Below, piece after piece: positions 25,288-32,082 of a stretch of 34,451 nt of DNA. Each line of letters starts with the position of its first letter. Position 1 is the stretch's first letter. This DNA is from a virus. The stretch covers positions 1-34,451 of the IMG/VR virus record IMGVR_UViG_3300020385_000032, one strand, 5' to 3'. Made by a program: the position numbers and the translations under genes. The notes beneath the pieces were generated by a model. That model was not told the origin of the DNA, did no database searches, and was given only the letters and a program-made list of their open reading frames with translations.

Positions 25288-25667
25288 TATCGAGTTCTTT
25301 CGAGGTTAAGTGTTACTGTTGCCGTATTTCTAACATTCACAGGTCTAAAAACTATACTCACCGTAAACGAATTTTTCGCGGGAACGGAAGTAACCACCAC
25401 ATCTAAAAGTTCTACTCTGGGTTCGTCTCGTCTTATTGTTTCTTCTATCTTGTTCTTGATCTTAATTGCAGTCACGGGTGTTGCCAGTTCAAATAAGTAC
25501 TGATGCACTCCCGCGTCTAGTTCAGGACGAAACGGTCTATCATATCTTTTGGTAAGAACCAGATTTCTCACAGATCTCTTCAGAGCTTCCATGTCAGTCA
25601 ATGTAACAATATCACCAGAGACTGGATGTGCCTTGAAGTCTAAATCTATATCTGAATATCTTGCCAT
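25287..25667 (-). CDS. 25: gp25-like baseplate wedge protein
   Basis: A 126-aa protein, close to T4 gp25 (132 aa). The protein has the gp25/GPW fold pattern: DIDLDFKAHPVSGDIVTLTD, MEALKRSVRNLVLT, KRYDRPFRPELDAGVHQYLF and ETIRRDEPRVELLDVVV. The segment with R-P-F-R-P-E-L-D-x-G is conserved in tailed-phage wedges and in type VI secretion TssE. In T4, gp25 joins gp6 and gp53 in the core bundle next to the hub and starts sheath polymerisation. It starts 29 bases after the 516-aa unknown gene and overlaps gp6 by one base. The upstream AGAGGC is about 12 bases away, so the ribosome binding site is loose. Confidence 0.95.
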   Translation of the reverse strand: MARYSDIDLDFKAHPVSGDIVTLTDMEALKRSVRNLVLTKRYDRPFRPELDAGVHQYLFELATPVTAIKIKNKIEETIRRDEPRVELLDVVVTSVPAKNSFTVSIVFRPVNVRNTATVTLNLERTR

Positions 25668-25696
25668 TGTAATATATATGCCTCTTTGTTATGTGA

Positions 25697-27247
25697 TTAC
25701 TGTTCTAAAATTCGTACTGCATCTCGGACAGTAAATATATTAACAAAGATTGATGCCTCCTCAATGAGAGAACGTTCTGACCGTGGACTATTGAGTCCCA
25801 TGTCTACCCAGTTAGCGTAATTCTTTAGATCTGTTATGCTGAAGTTGTCGGCGAGGAACTGGGCTAGCCCTCCCGGGGTCAGGTTATTATTTTCTCTCAG
25901 GACAGCTCTCCACCTGCTAACAAAAGATCTTGCTCTAGATAAGTTTGCCGGCACTTCAGGGTATGGAGGAGCGAGGAGTTCAGCCACCCTCCTCGCATTT
26001 TCTTCAGCCACCCTCCTCGAATTTTCGTATTCATCTATAACTGTATCAACATCAGGAGCCGAGGGTTCAGTATCACCACCATCACTATCATCACCAACTG
26101 CTCCCACTGCTACTACTTCTTCTTCTTCCTCGGAGAAGAAGTCTTCTACATTAGATCCAAACTCATTTATGTTTGTCGCAAGATCGGCAGCAGCTTGTTC
26201 TGCTTGTGCCACTAACTGCTCTCCCTGAGACTGTAGATCCTCAAACGATTTCTCTAACTTGTTGACTGCATCTTTACCTTTATCCACGACACTATCGATC
26301 AACTGTTCTGCCTGTTGTTGTACTGATTCTACTATACCCTCGACACTCGCCTTGATATCATCGACAAGCTCTTCTGGATCTGGAATCAGTGCAGCAATTT
26401 GCTCTAACGATGGGGGAGATGGCAGTTGCAAGTCGGGAATGAGTCCTTCGATTCCAGGTCCAGCAATAAGATCTTTAAATACTTTCCCTGCAAGGCAAGG
26501 ATCAGTCAACACCCCACTGAGTGCAGTGTTCGCTAAACCATATTGATCAAGGAATGCCAACGCTCCAGAAAGGAACGCATCTTCAGAGTTCGCTATGTTG
26601 AGGAATGACTGTTCTATTCCCTGAATTGTTGTGGTTATTCTTATTACTTCATCGAAGAATTGGTTGTCGCCTGGATCAAAATCACCCGCACCAAATTGAC
26701 CTGCAAATTGTACAATACCATCTAATACATTCTGTGATTCTTGTATTGCATTAACTCCGAACTCTTGCTTTAAACTGTTAAAGCCATGAGAGAAGTTGTC
26801 TTTAAGAATGTCTTCTGGATTTGTGGAGAGAGTGGCAAGAGCAGAATTATATGCACTACCAATTCCTAAAATCCTACCAAGATCTGGTTGTTCATCCTGA
26901 AACCCACTTACCACACCACTGATTCGATTTGTTCTTTGTTCAAATTCGACGATAGAACCTTGAAAATCTTGTACCACATTTTGTAGATTACTGGCCCACG
27001 GTGCTTGTACAAAACCACCAGCCGTACCATCTGGATTCTCTGTAAAACTACCAATACCTTGTAATCCACTCACCGCCTCACTTATCGTAGACTTCACTCC
27101 ACCAGCTAAATCTGCAATTGGGTTACTCAGAGCATCCCCACGCAAAAAGGACTGGATGAAGTCGATCTGCTTGGGTTCTAGGACGCCTTGTAGGATAGCG
27201 CAGTTGTTTAGGGGAAAGTCACCGTTTCCAATTTGACTTACTACCAT
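25697..27247 (-). CDS. Unknown structural-type protein with central coiled coil and acidic linker
   Basis: I do not recognise this 516-aa protein. Residues 1-250 are alpha-rich with a compact start (NCAILQGVLEPKQIDFIQSF). Residues about 280-370 form a long amphipathic helical stretch (ELVDDIKASVEGIVESVQQQ, AEQLIDSV, KLEKSFEDLQSQGEQL) that is probably a coiled coil. An acidic low-complexity linker follows, with a run of five Glu and then Asp/Gly/Ser (about 373-400). A tandem repeat of eight residues (NSRRVAEE, NARRVAEL) lies at about 409-424, and a folded C-terminal domain at about 430-516. It lies between the PAAR tip and gp25, directly adjacent to both, so it probably belongs to the central hub or its assembly. 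It has no signal peptide or membrane segment. Confidence 0.65.
   Translation of the reverse strand: MVVSQIGNGDFPLNNCAILQGVLEPKQIDFIQSFLRGDALSNPIADLAGGVKSTISEAVSGLQGIGSFTENPDGTAGGFVQAPWASNLQNVVQDFQGSIVEFEQRTNRISGVVSGFQDEQPDLGRILGIGSAYNSALATLSTNPEDILKDNFSHGFNSLKQEFGVNAIQESQNVLDGIVQFAGQFGAGDFDPGDNQFFDEVIRITTTIQGIEQSFLNIANSEDAFLSGALAFLDQYGLANTALSGVLTDPCLAGKVFKDLIAGPGIEGLIPDLQLPSPPSLEQIAALIPDPEELVDDIKASVEGIVESVQQQAEQLIDSVVDKGKDAVNKLEKSFEDLQSQGEQLVAQAEQAAADLATNINEFGSNVEDFFSEEEEEVVAVGAVGDDSDGGDTEPSAPDVDTVIDEYENSRRVAEENARRVAELLAPPYPEVPANLSRARSFVSRWRAVLRENNNLTPGGLAQFLADNFSITDLKNYANWVDMGLNSPRSERSLIEEASIFVNIFTVRDAVRILEQ
25981..26027 (-). repeat. Tandem 24-base repeat inside the 516-aa gene
   Basis: Two adjacent near-identical 24-base units (plus strand 25981-26004 and 26005-26027, beginning CAGCCACCCTCCTCG) encode the eight-residue repeat around RRVAE. 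One base differs in the shared core. Confidence 0.85.
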
Positions 27248-27526
27248 TTACACACCTCCTACATTTGGGGATCCAGTTATAGCCTTATGACCACACGAAC
27301 ATGCATTACCTACTAGAAGAATGGGTTTACCTTCGGCTGTAATAGTGGAAGAAAATTCTTGATTGAAAACACCGATCACAATAGAGTTTCCGTGTCTGTG
27401 TGGTGCCGTAGAAGAACCTTGTACAGCGATAGGCATCCCATTGACAAGAACAGAACTTCCTCCCGGCGACATTGAAATGATTGCTGGAGCGTTAGTGAGA
27501 TCATTTATTCTTAATAGACCCTTCAT
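27248..27526 (-). CDS. PAAR-domain spike tip protein
   Basis: A 92-aa protein with the PAAR pattern: a Gly-rich strand series (PGGSSVLVNGMPIAVQG), an APHRHG segment (His43, His45), then GKPILLVGNACSCGHKAITG (Cys76, Cys78, His80). PAAR proteins cap the beta-helical spike of contractile tails and type VI secretion systems, forming a metal-stabilised cone that first touches the target membrane; T4 gp5.4 is an example. The His/Cys set is a plausible metal site. The start overlaps the stop of the 720-aa gene (TAATG) and the stop is adjacent to the next start. With gp5 just upstream, it should sit at the very tip of the spike. Confidence 0.9.
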   Translation of the reverse strand: MKGLLRINDLTNAPAIISMSPGGSSVLVNGMPIAVQGSSTAPHRHGNSIVIGVFNQEFSSTITAEGKPILLVGNACSCGHKAITGSPNVGGV

Positions 27527-29688
27527 TAATAACCTCCTCCGCTACTACTACTACTACTTCCGCTACTACTACTTCTCACTGGTGTTCTTGTGGCTGATGG
27601 AGTTTCACCGAAAGAACCACCATCAATAACATTGTCATCAATGTTCGTGATCTTTACAAACGAACTTGACTTGTCTGGTAGTTGACCAAATACGGTTTTA
27701 GTTACTTCATAGAGTTCACCGTTATAGACAACGGTTGTTCCTTTTCTATATGTAATCAACTTGTTACTCGAATCTCTGACAGAGAACATCCCACCAGAGC
27801 TGGAAACAGCCGCACCGTTCCTAGTAATATTTACATACGGAACATAAGACTGACACCAGTAGTTCTTATTCGCAGTTGCTTTCCATGCAGAACAGTAAGC
27901 ATTATTCTGATTGAACAGTTTGCAATTACCACACTTCTGTCCATCTGGAACTGCTTGGTTTATAGAGTTCTGGTATGCAGTGGGGAAGTTGCCAGGAATT
28001 CTCTTTCCGTTTTCGTAGGTATTACGTTGACTGTTGTTTGAATTGTCGTTTTCTAATCTTCTTTCTTCTGGAGGTTCGCCTATGGTCTCGGTTTCAAGAT
28101 CACTTAATGGATCGTACTCAAAACTGAAGTTTGGATCTATTGGTACTGGAGTGCCTTGATCTCCCATATATGGTTCTCGATAAGTTTCGTCGTAATACCG
28201 AAGCAATAAATCTCGGTGATAATAATGATCATACAAATCTTCTGTACGAGCATACCAATATGCAAAGTGACTTGGATAGTCTCCCCAATACTCAATTTCA
28301 AGTGCATTCAGTTGATATGCAAGCTCGTCTCCAGGCAGATCCGAGTCAAAGGGATCCGCACCCGCATATTCTGTATTATTCAATAAATATGTGTTGTGAA
28401 TTATAGGTACAACGGGCTTCACTTCACCATGCTCTTGAATTATGTCTTCACATGTTTTTTTAGCTCTCTGTACTCTTTCTCCATTACGTATTCTACTAAG
28501 CGCAATAGGATCGTTATATTCAAAATACGCATACTGATATAATGTAGGACTTAAAAAATCAAGAACATCGAAGAGTGTTTTTCCTTGGTATTTTATATTA
28601 GAGGCAAATACCTGCCTCCGACTAAACTTAGCAACGTCGGTACTAAATCTGGGATTTCTACCATCTCCGAATCTCCATAGTCCAAATTTTGCATTTGGCA
28701 TAAATTCTCTAAGAATGTTTACTCTTCTTATCACACCTTCCACGAACGCTTTTAAATCTGACTGACTTGTATTCAGTAGGTTACCAAAATTTACTGGAGA
28801 TTCCCAATCAAGAAGAATCCACCCTGTGGTATTTTCATTAAGATATGTGTTTCTAACTGCGATAGGATCTTCACCAAATCTTTCTATCCATGTTTGAATA
28901 GCGTACTCGTAGGCGCAATCGCGATCGCAACCACTTTCCACGTAGGCGGCATAGATCGGGTCATTGTTACTAAAGAAAGATTCCTTGCTAAGATGATCCC
29001 TTACCCATTCTCTCCACTCCTCATCTGTTTCAGCTTTCCAAAACTCCATTCCTTTTCCCTCACGCTCTTCTGCCGTATCACCATAACAATAATTAATACC
29101 TTCATTGATTTTGCATTCATCCCGCCACTCTTGACGTTGTTGCATATACCACATTTCTTCTTTGGATCCAGTTTGAATAAGAGAAGGCATCATAGGAAAA
29201 CGTATCTTTCCACCAGCAATGGTTACGGATGGTACGTATCCCTCTGGATTGATTACTGTACCATCATCATCTAATTCGGGTACAGGAATTAGCTGCGGAC
29301 AGTCACCGTGGAATTGTGTTTCTCCCATAACCAAACCATTTGGCATATAATACCGACCGCCGTCAATAACGTGTACATGAAATCCCTTTGATTTCTCGCC
29401 GTTTCGAATCATATCAGGGTATGGACTAGCTGCGACAGCAGCGCGAGAAGTAGTATATAATGGACAATATCCACCAACTGAAAATGGACCATTTTCTCCC
29501 CGATTATTTCCAGCAGAACCGTCAAGTCCTGCTCTACTATTAGAACCACCAGATCGTTGCTCTGGTGTACTTCGGACTGTAGGGGAAACATAGGTCTGTT
29601 GGCGCGTTACGGGAGGAGTAGACGCCGGCGTACTCCTTTGTTGACTTGATCTATTATTGTTATTATTATTCCCTGTATGGTACGACAT
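27526..29688 (-). CDS. Tail-tip protein with glycosidase-like (hyaluronidase-type TIM-barrel) region and HiPIP-like Cys motif
   Basis: A 720-aa protein. Residues 1-70 are low complexity (six Asn, then Ser/Thr/Pro/Gln). Residues about 270-490 look like part of a TIM-barrel glycosidase: TTGWILLDWES (D294, E296), LREFMPNAKFGLWRFGD, VLDFLSPTLYQYAY, VKPVVPIIHNTYLL and YPSHFAYWYAR. This resembles the strand order of GH56 hyaluronidases, whose catalytic motif is D-x-E. Residues 586-612 (C-x2-C-x9-C-x12-C, within KCGNCKLF, YCSAW and WCQSYVP) resemble high-potential iron-sulfur proteins. A small beta domain (625-690) and a Ser/Gly tail follow. Lying between gp5 and PAAR, it may supply the cell-wall-degrading activity that gp5 lacks. 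Function is inferred. Confidence 0.6.
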   Translation of the reverse strand: MSYHTGNNNNNNRSSQQRSTPASTPPVTRQQTYVSPTVRSTPEQRSGGSNSRAGLDGSAGNNRGENGPFSVGGYCPLYTTSRAAVAASPYPDMIRNGEKSKGFHVHVIDGGRYYMPNGLVMGETQFHGDCPQLIPVPELDDDGTVINPEGYVPSVTIAGGKIRFPMMPSLIQTGSKEEMWYMQQRQEWRDECKINEGINYCYGDTAEEREGKGMEFWKAETDEEWREWVRDHLSKESFFSNNDPIYAAYVESGCDRDCAYEYAIQTWIERFGEDPIAVRNTYLNENTTGWILLDWESPVNFGNLLNTSQSDLKAFVEGVIRRVNILREFMPNAKFGLWRFGDGRNPRFSTDVAKFSRRQVFASNIKYQGKTLFDVLDFLSPTLYQYAYFEYNDPIALSRIRNGERVQRAKKTCEDIIQEHGEVKPVVPIIHNTYLLNNTEYAGADPFDSDLPGDELAYQLNALEIEYWGDYPSHFAYWYARTEDLYDHYYHRDLLLRYYDETYREPYMGDQGTPVPIDPNFSFEYDPLSDLETETIGEPPEERRLENDNSNNSQRNTYENGKRIPGNFPTAYQNSINQAVPDGQKCGNCKLFNQNNAYCSAWKATANKNYWCQSYVPYVNITRNGAAVSSSGGMFSVRDSSNKLITYRKGTTVVYNGELYEVTKTVFGQLPDKSSSFVKITNIDDNVIDGGSFGETPSATRTPVRSSSSGSSSSSSGGGY
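27541..27574 (-). repeat. Trinucleotide repeat coding the Ser-rich C-terminus of the 720-aa protein
   Basis: Plus strand shows repeated CTA/ACT triplets with few interruptions. On the coding strand these are AGT-type serine codons in a tail of Ser runs broken by Gly. Confidence 0.85.
29651..29670 (-). repeat. Trinucleotide repeat coding the Asn run at the N-terminus of the 720-aa protein
   Basis: Plus strand shows ATT/GTT triplets in a row. On the coding strand they are AAT/AAC codons giving six consecutive Asn (residues 7-12). Confidence 0.85.
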
Positions 29689-29690
29689 GT

Positions 29691-30662
29691 TTATCCTGGC
29701 GGGTTAAGTTCCACCATACCCCCTTGTAATTTAATCTTTGCGCCTCCCCCAACGAAATTAGCAACACCGCTTCCACCGATCTGAGCATCTGTACCTGCGA
29801 CTGCATTAATATTTTCTGTTGCATTCACATTAAAGTTCTTACAGTCTACTTGAAAATCGTCTGACAACTTGAAATGTGCTTTCCCGCCTTCGAAAATATA
29901 ATTCGCAGCTTTGAATACTGCATTACCATCAGTGGTGATGTTTAGATTACCTTGGACGTACATTTTCTCGTCACCCATTGTTACTTTATAGCCACCACCT
30001 GTTGACTTTATGACCATCTTTCCATCTGGATGAAACTCAACAAACGAACCAGAGTTGTGGTATATGTGTATTCTTTCATTGTCTCTTGTATCGTCAATTT
30101 CGATCAAGTGACCAGTGACAGATTCATATACCTTGTTAAAAGGATAAACAGGATTACCATCCCCTGCGGTTGGTTCGTTCCATGTTTCATCGTCCCCTGT
30201 TGGGACTTCCTCTGCTGGTTTCTTATTGAAGGATGGTGTTCCTTCTTCGGGAGGACCGTATGCTAAAATATTCGTGTCTGGTTTTCCAAGATACGTGTCC
30301 CGTGGGAAGTTATCATACGGATCATTCAAACCTTCTTCTTTGATGTTCTCTTGTGCGTTCACTCCAGGCACAGTTCCCATGATCATGGCTTGCTGTGGCA
30401 TAGGTTCCTTACCATCCAAGAAGAAACCAAACACCTGAGTGCCAGGAAGGAAACCTGGCACTGTGGTTCCAACCCCAGAACTGCTCGCGCTGGTTACGGG
30501 AAATATTGGATGCGCCCAAGGGAGTGATGACGTTGGAATATCCTCTTGGTTTGCACTATGATATCCGTGGATGCGAACTCTTGCTCGCCCCAACTTCTCT
30601 GGATCTTGGACATCCTCGACGACACCAAGCCACCAAACGAATTCTCCATTCAGATTAATCAT
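29691..30662 (-). CDS. 5: gp5-like baseplate hub / spike protein without lysozyme domain
   Basis: A 323-aa protein (T4 gp5 is 575 aa). Residues 1-100 are the OB-fold that sits on the gp27 hub: FVWWLGVVEDVQDPEKLGRA, RVRIHGYH, SLPWAHPIFP, FLPGTQVFGFFLDG, QQAMIMGTVPG. A Pro/Asp/Glu-rich linker (about 100-175) follows. Residues about 175-323 are the spike: TGHLIEIDDTRDNERIHIYH, SGSFVEFHPDGKMVIKS, then short beta repeats typical of the gp5 C-terminal beta-helix. The lysozyme domain that T4 gp5 carries between these parts is absent; only the linker is there. As trimer it should form the needle under the PAAR tip. The start overlaps the end of the 51-aa gene, with only a weak ribosome binding site, so coupling is likely. 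Confidence 0.88.
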   Translation of the reverse strand: MINLNGEFVWWLGVVEDVQDPEKLGRARVRIHGYHSANQEDIPTSSLPWAHPIFPVTSASSSGVGTTVPGFLPGTQVFGFFLDGKEPMPQQAMIMGTVPGVNAQENIKEEGLNDPYDNFPRDTYLGKPDTNILAYGPPEEGTPSFNKKPAEEVPTGDDETWNEPTAGDGNPVYPFNKVYESVTGHLIEIDDTRDNERIHIYHNSGSFVEFHPDGKMVIKSTGGGYKVTMGDEKMYVQGNLNITTDGNAVFKAANYIFEGGKAHFKLSDDFQVDCKNFNVNATENINAVAGTDAQIGGSGVANFVGGGAKIKLQGGMVELNPPG

Positions 30663-30810
30663 TCTTTTCGGCCCATTTTTCGGACCATGCTTTCCATTCT
30701 TCTAGTTCGTCTCGTGTAAAGTCATGACTAGTCTTTGTCTTTAGGTTTTCAATCTTCTTCTCATAATCTTTGAGATTCTGGTATTCATTAAACTTCATGT
30801 TATCACTCAT
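30655..30810 (-). CDS. 51-aa small protein between gp27 and gp5
   Basis: A short gene coding MSDNMKFNEYQNLKDYEKKI followed by a Lys/Glu-rich helix and a Trp-rich end (EEWKAWSEKWAEKND). It is real by context: AAAGGAG lies nine bases before the ATG, the ATG overlaps the gp27 stop (ATGA), and its stop lies just inside the start of gp5. The composition predicts mostly alpha helix, highly charged, with three Trp near the C-terminus. It has no membrane segment or signal. I do not know a named homologue. From its place it may be an assembly factor or a small component of the gp27-gp5 hub, which is inference. Confidence 0.75.
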   Translation of the reverse strand: MSDNMKFNEYQNLKDYEKKIENLKTKTSHDFTRDELEEWKAWSEKWAEKND

Positions 30811-32081
30811 GGTGCTAATCTCCTTTGCTGATTCTCAGCTTCAAATCTAGAACTTTCTGGTAGAGGTTCTGCATACGAATCAGAACACGCCTCTATTGTC
30901 ATTGTATATCCATTCACTTTATTGATTGTGTGTTTTATGGATGAAACAATATAATCCATACTACGGTATTTATTCATTCCATCGTCGTCCGAATTTATGT
31001 TGGACTGGTGTGTGAAGTCCACATGAATTTTATCACCAACGTTTATAGAACTATTTCCTGCTACTTTAAACTTGACTCTTTTGTTTAAAAACGATCCAAT
31101 CTGGGACATTCTCTTAGTCTTGAGATCTGGTGAGAATGGTCCACCAACAAATCCAGTGCCAAATGTAGACAGAGATCCTATATTTTTCTCTAATACTTTG
31201 TCTGTCATTATGGGGTGTTTATTACAGTGATTGATTTTATCAAATGCTTCTTTGTAATCGTATCTGAGACCACCAAATGATTTGTTCATGACATCGTGAG
31301 CCGCAACAAATCCACCATAAACCCCTTTGGTTATTTCAGTTAATAGATTTTCTTTACCTACTAAAATCATATCAGTAATTAACGATCTCGCTGTAGAAAT
31401 GTTTTGTGTCTCAAGTAGTTCGGATCTTCCATAAAAGAATTCTGCCTTTGGGGGAAGTTGATACATGGCCCCGAGAGAAGCAAAGTTAAAGTTGTTGAAA
31501 TCCTGAAAGAAAAAGTAATTTACTTCATCGGGATTGTCTTGTCTTTTTGCTTTTTTGCTAAGATCATTTATGTGCGTCATTGGAGTGTTGATAGGCAAAA
31601 CAATTGTAGTCTCACCCTCGGTTGGTTCTACACTCATGGGTTTGGAATCTACAAAAAGTTCAGACCAAATAGCACCTACTATGTCGGATATTTTCCCAGT
31701 ATATGACTTGGAAAATTTAGTGCTTCCGTTAAAAATAATTTCAGGTGAAACGAACTTGAGAGTGTATTGTGAAGTGCTACCAGATTCAGAAAGATTTATG
31801 TTTTCTCTGGAGTATAGAACCATATTCAGAATAACTTCTGAATCGCCTGGTGAAAGAAAAACTAATTTTAATCTTTCATTGTTTTTTATTGGCAGTTTAC
31901 TGTAAAGATCTATGGCATCAGAAACCAAAATGTTACATGTCATCGGAGACCCAAATAGATCTTGGTGTATGTTTATATTTGCCACCATGTCAAGCAAAGA
32001 AACAACATCACCAGAATCTAAAATTAAATCCAGTGACTTTATTCTAAAATCATTTACTTTTCTTAATGAAGTATCGGACAT
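30807..32081 (-). CDS. 27: gp27-like baseplate hub protein
   Basis: A 424-aa protein (T4 gp27 is 391 aa). In T4, a gp27 trimer forms the hub ring that holds gp5 and continues the tail tube. The first half has the pattern of marine gp27 proteins: LDMVANINIHQDLFGSPMTC, LVSDAIDLYSKLPI, GNERL-like NNERLKLVFLSPG and a QYTLKFVSPEIIFN segment, followed by FSKSYTGKISDIV and a conserved TPMTHINDLSKKA. The DFNNFNFASLG segment lies near residue 190. The C-terminus has a beta-barrel-like INVGDKIHVDF. It is one base from gp53 and overlaps the 51-aa gene before gp5. The gp27-gp5 pairing supports the assignment; identity to T4 is low. Confidence 0.78.
   Translation of the reverse strand: MSDTSLRKVNDFRIKSLDLILDSGDVVSLLDMVANINIHQDLFGSPMTCNILVSDAIDLYSKLPIKNNERLKLVFLSPGDSEVILNMVLYSRENINLSESGSTSQYTLKFVSPEIIFNGSTKFSKSYTGKISDIVGAIWSELFVDSKPMSVEPTEGETTIVLPINTPMTHINDLSKKAKRQDNPDEVNYFFFQDFNNFNFASLGAMYQLPPKAEFFYGRSELLETQNISTARSLITDMILVGKENLLTEITKGVYGGFVAAHDVMNKSFGGLRYDYKEAFDKINHCNKHPIMTDKVLEKNIGSLSTFGTGFVGGPFSPDLKTKRMSQIGSFLNKRVKFKVAGNSSINVGDKIHVDFTHQSNINSDDDGMNKYRSMDYIVSSIKHTINKVNGYTMTIEACSDSYAEPLPESSRFEAENQQRRLAP
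30820..30826 (-). promoter_or_regulatory. Shine-Dalgarno of the 51-aa gene, inside gp27
   Basis: The minus strand reads AAAGGAG nine bases before the ATG, within the last codons of gp27. It is one of the best ribosome binding sites in the window and supports the small gene. Confidence 0.75.
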
Positions 32082-32082
32082 A

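Noticed and set aside
26115-26142. Inverted repeat (ACTTCTTCT ... AGAAGAAGT) that could form a hairpin
   Set aside because: It lies in the middle of the 516-aa gene, in the acidic low-complexity part coding Glu and Phe-Ser; no T-run follows, so a terminator is unlikely.
25836-26228. Plus-strand open frame of 130 aa
   Set aside because: It lies wholly inside the minus-strand 516-aa gene, is Ser/Ala/Thr low complexity mirroring the opposite strand, and has no ribosome binding site or homology.
28894-29274. Plus-strand open frame of 126 aa with hydrophobic stretches
   Set aside because: It is antisense to the 720-aa gene; hydrophobicity comes from the complement of acidic and charged codons. 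No ribosome binding site.
31534-31905. Plus-strand open frame of 123 aa inside gp27
   Set aside because: It is antisense to a gene with clear hub-protein patterns and looks like a shadow frame.
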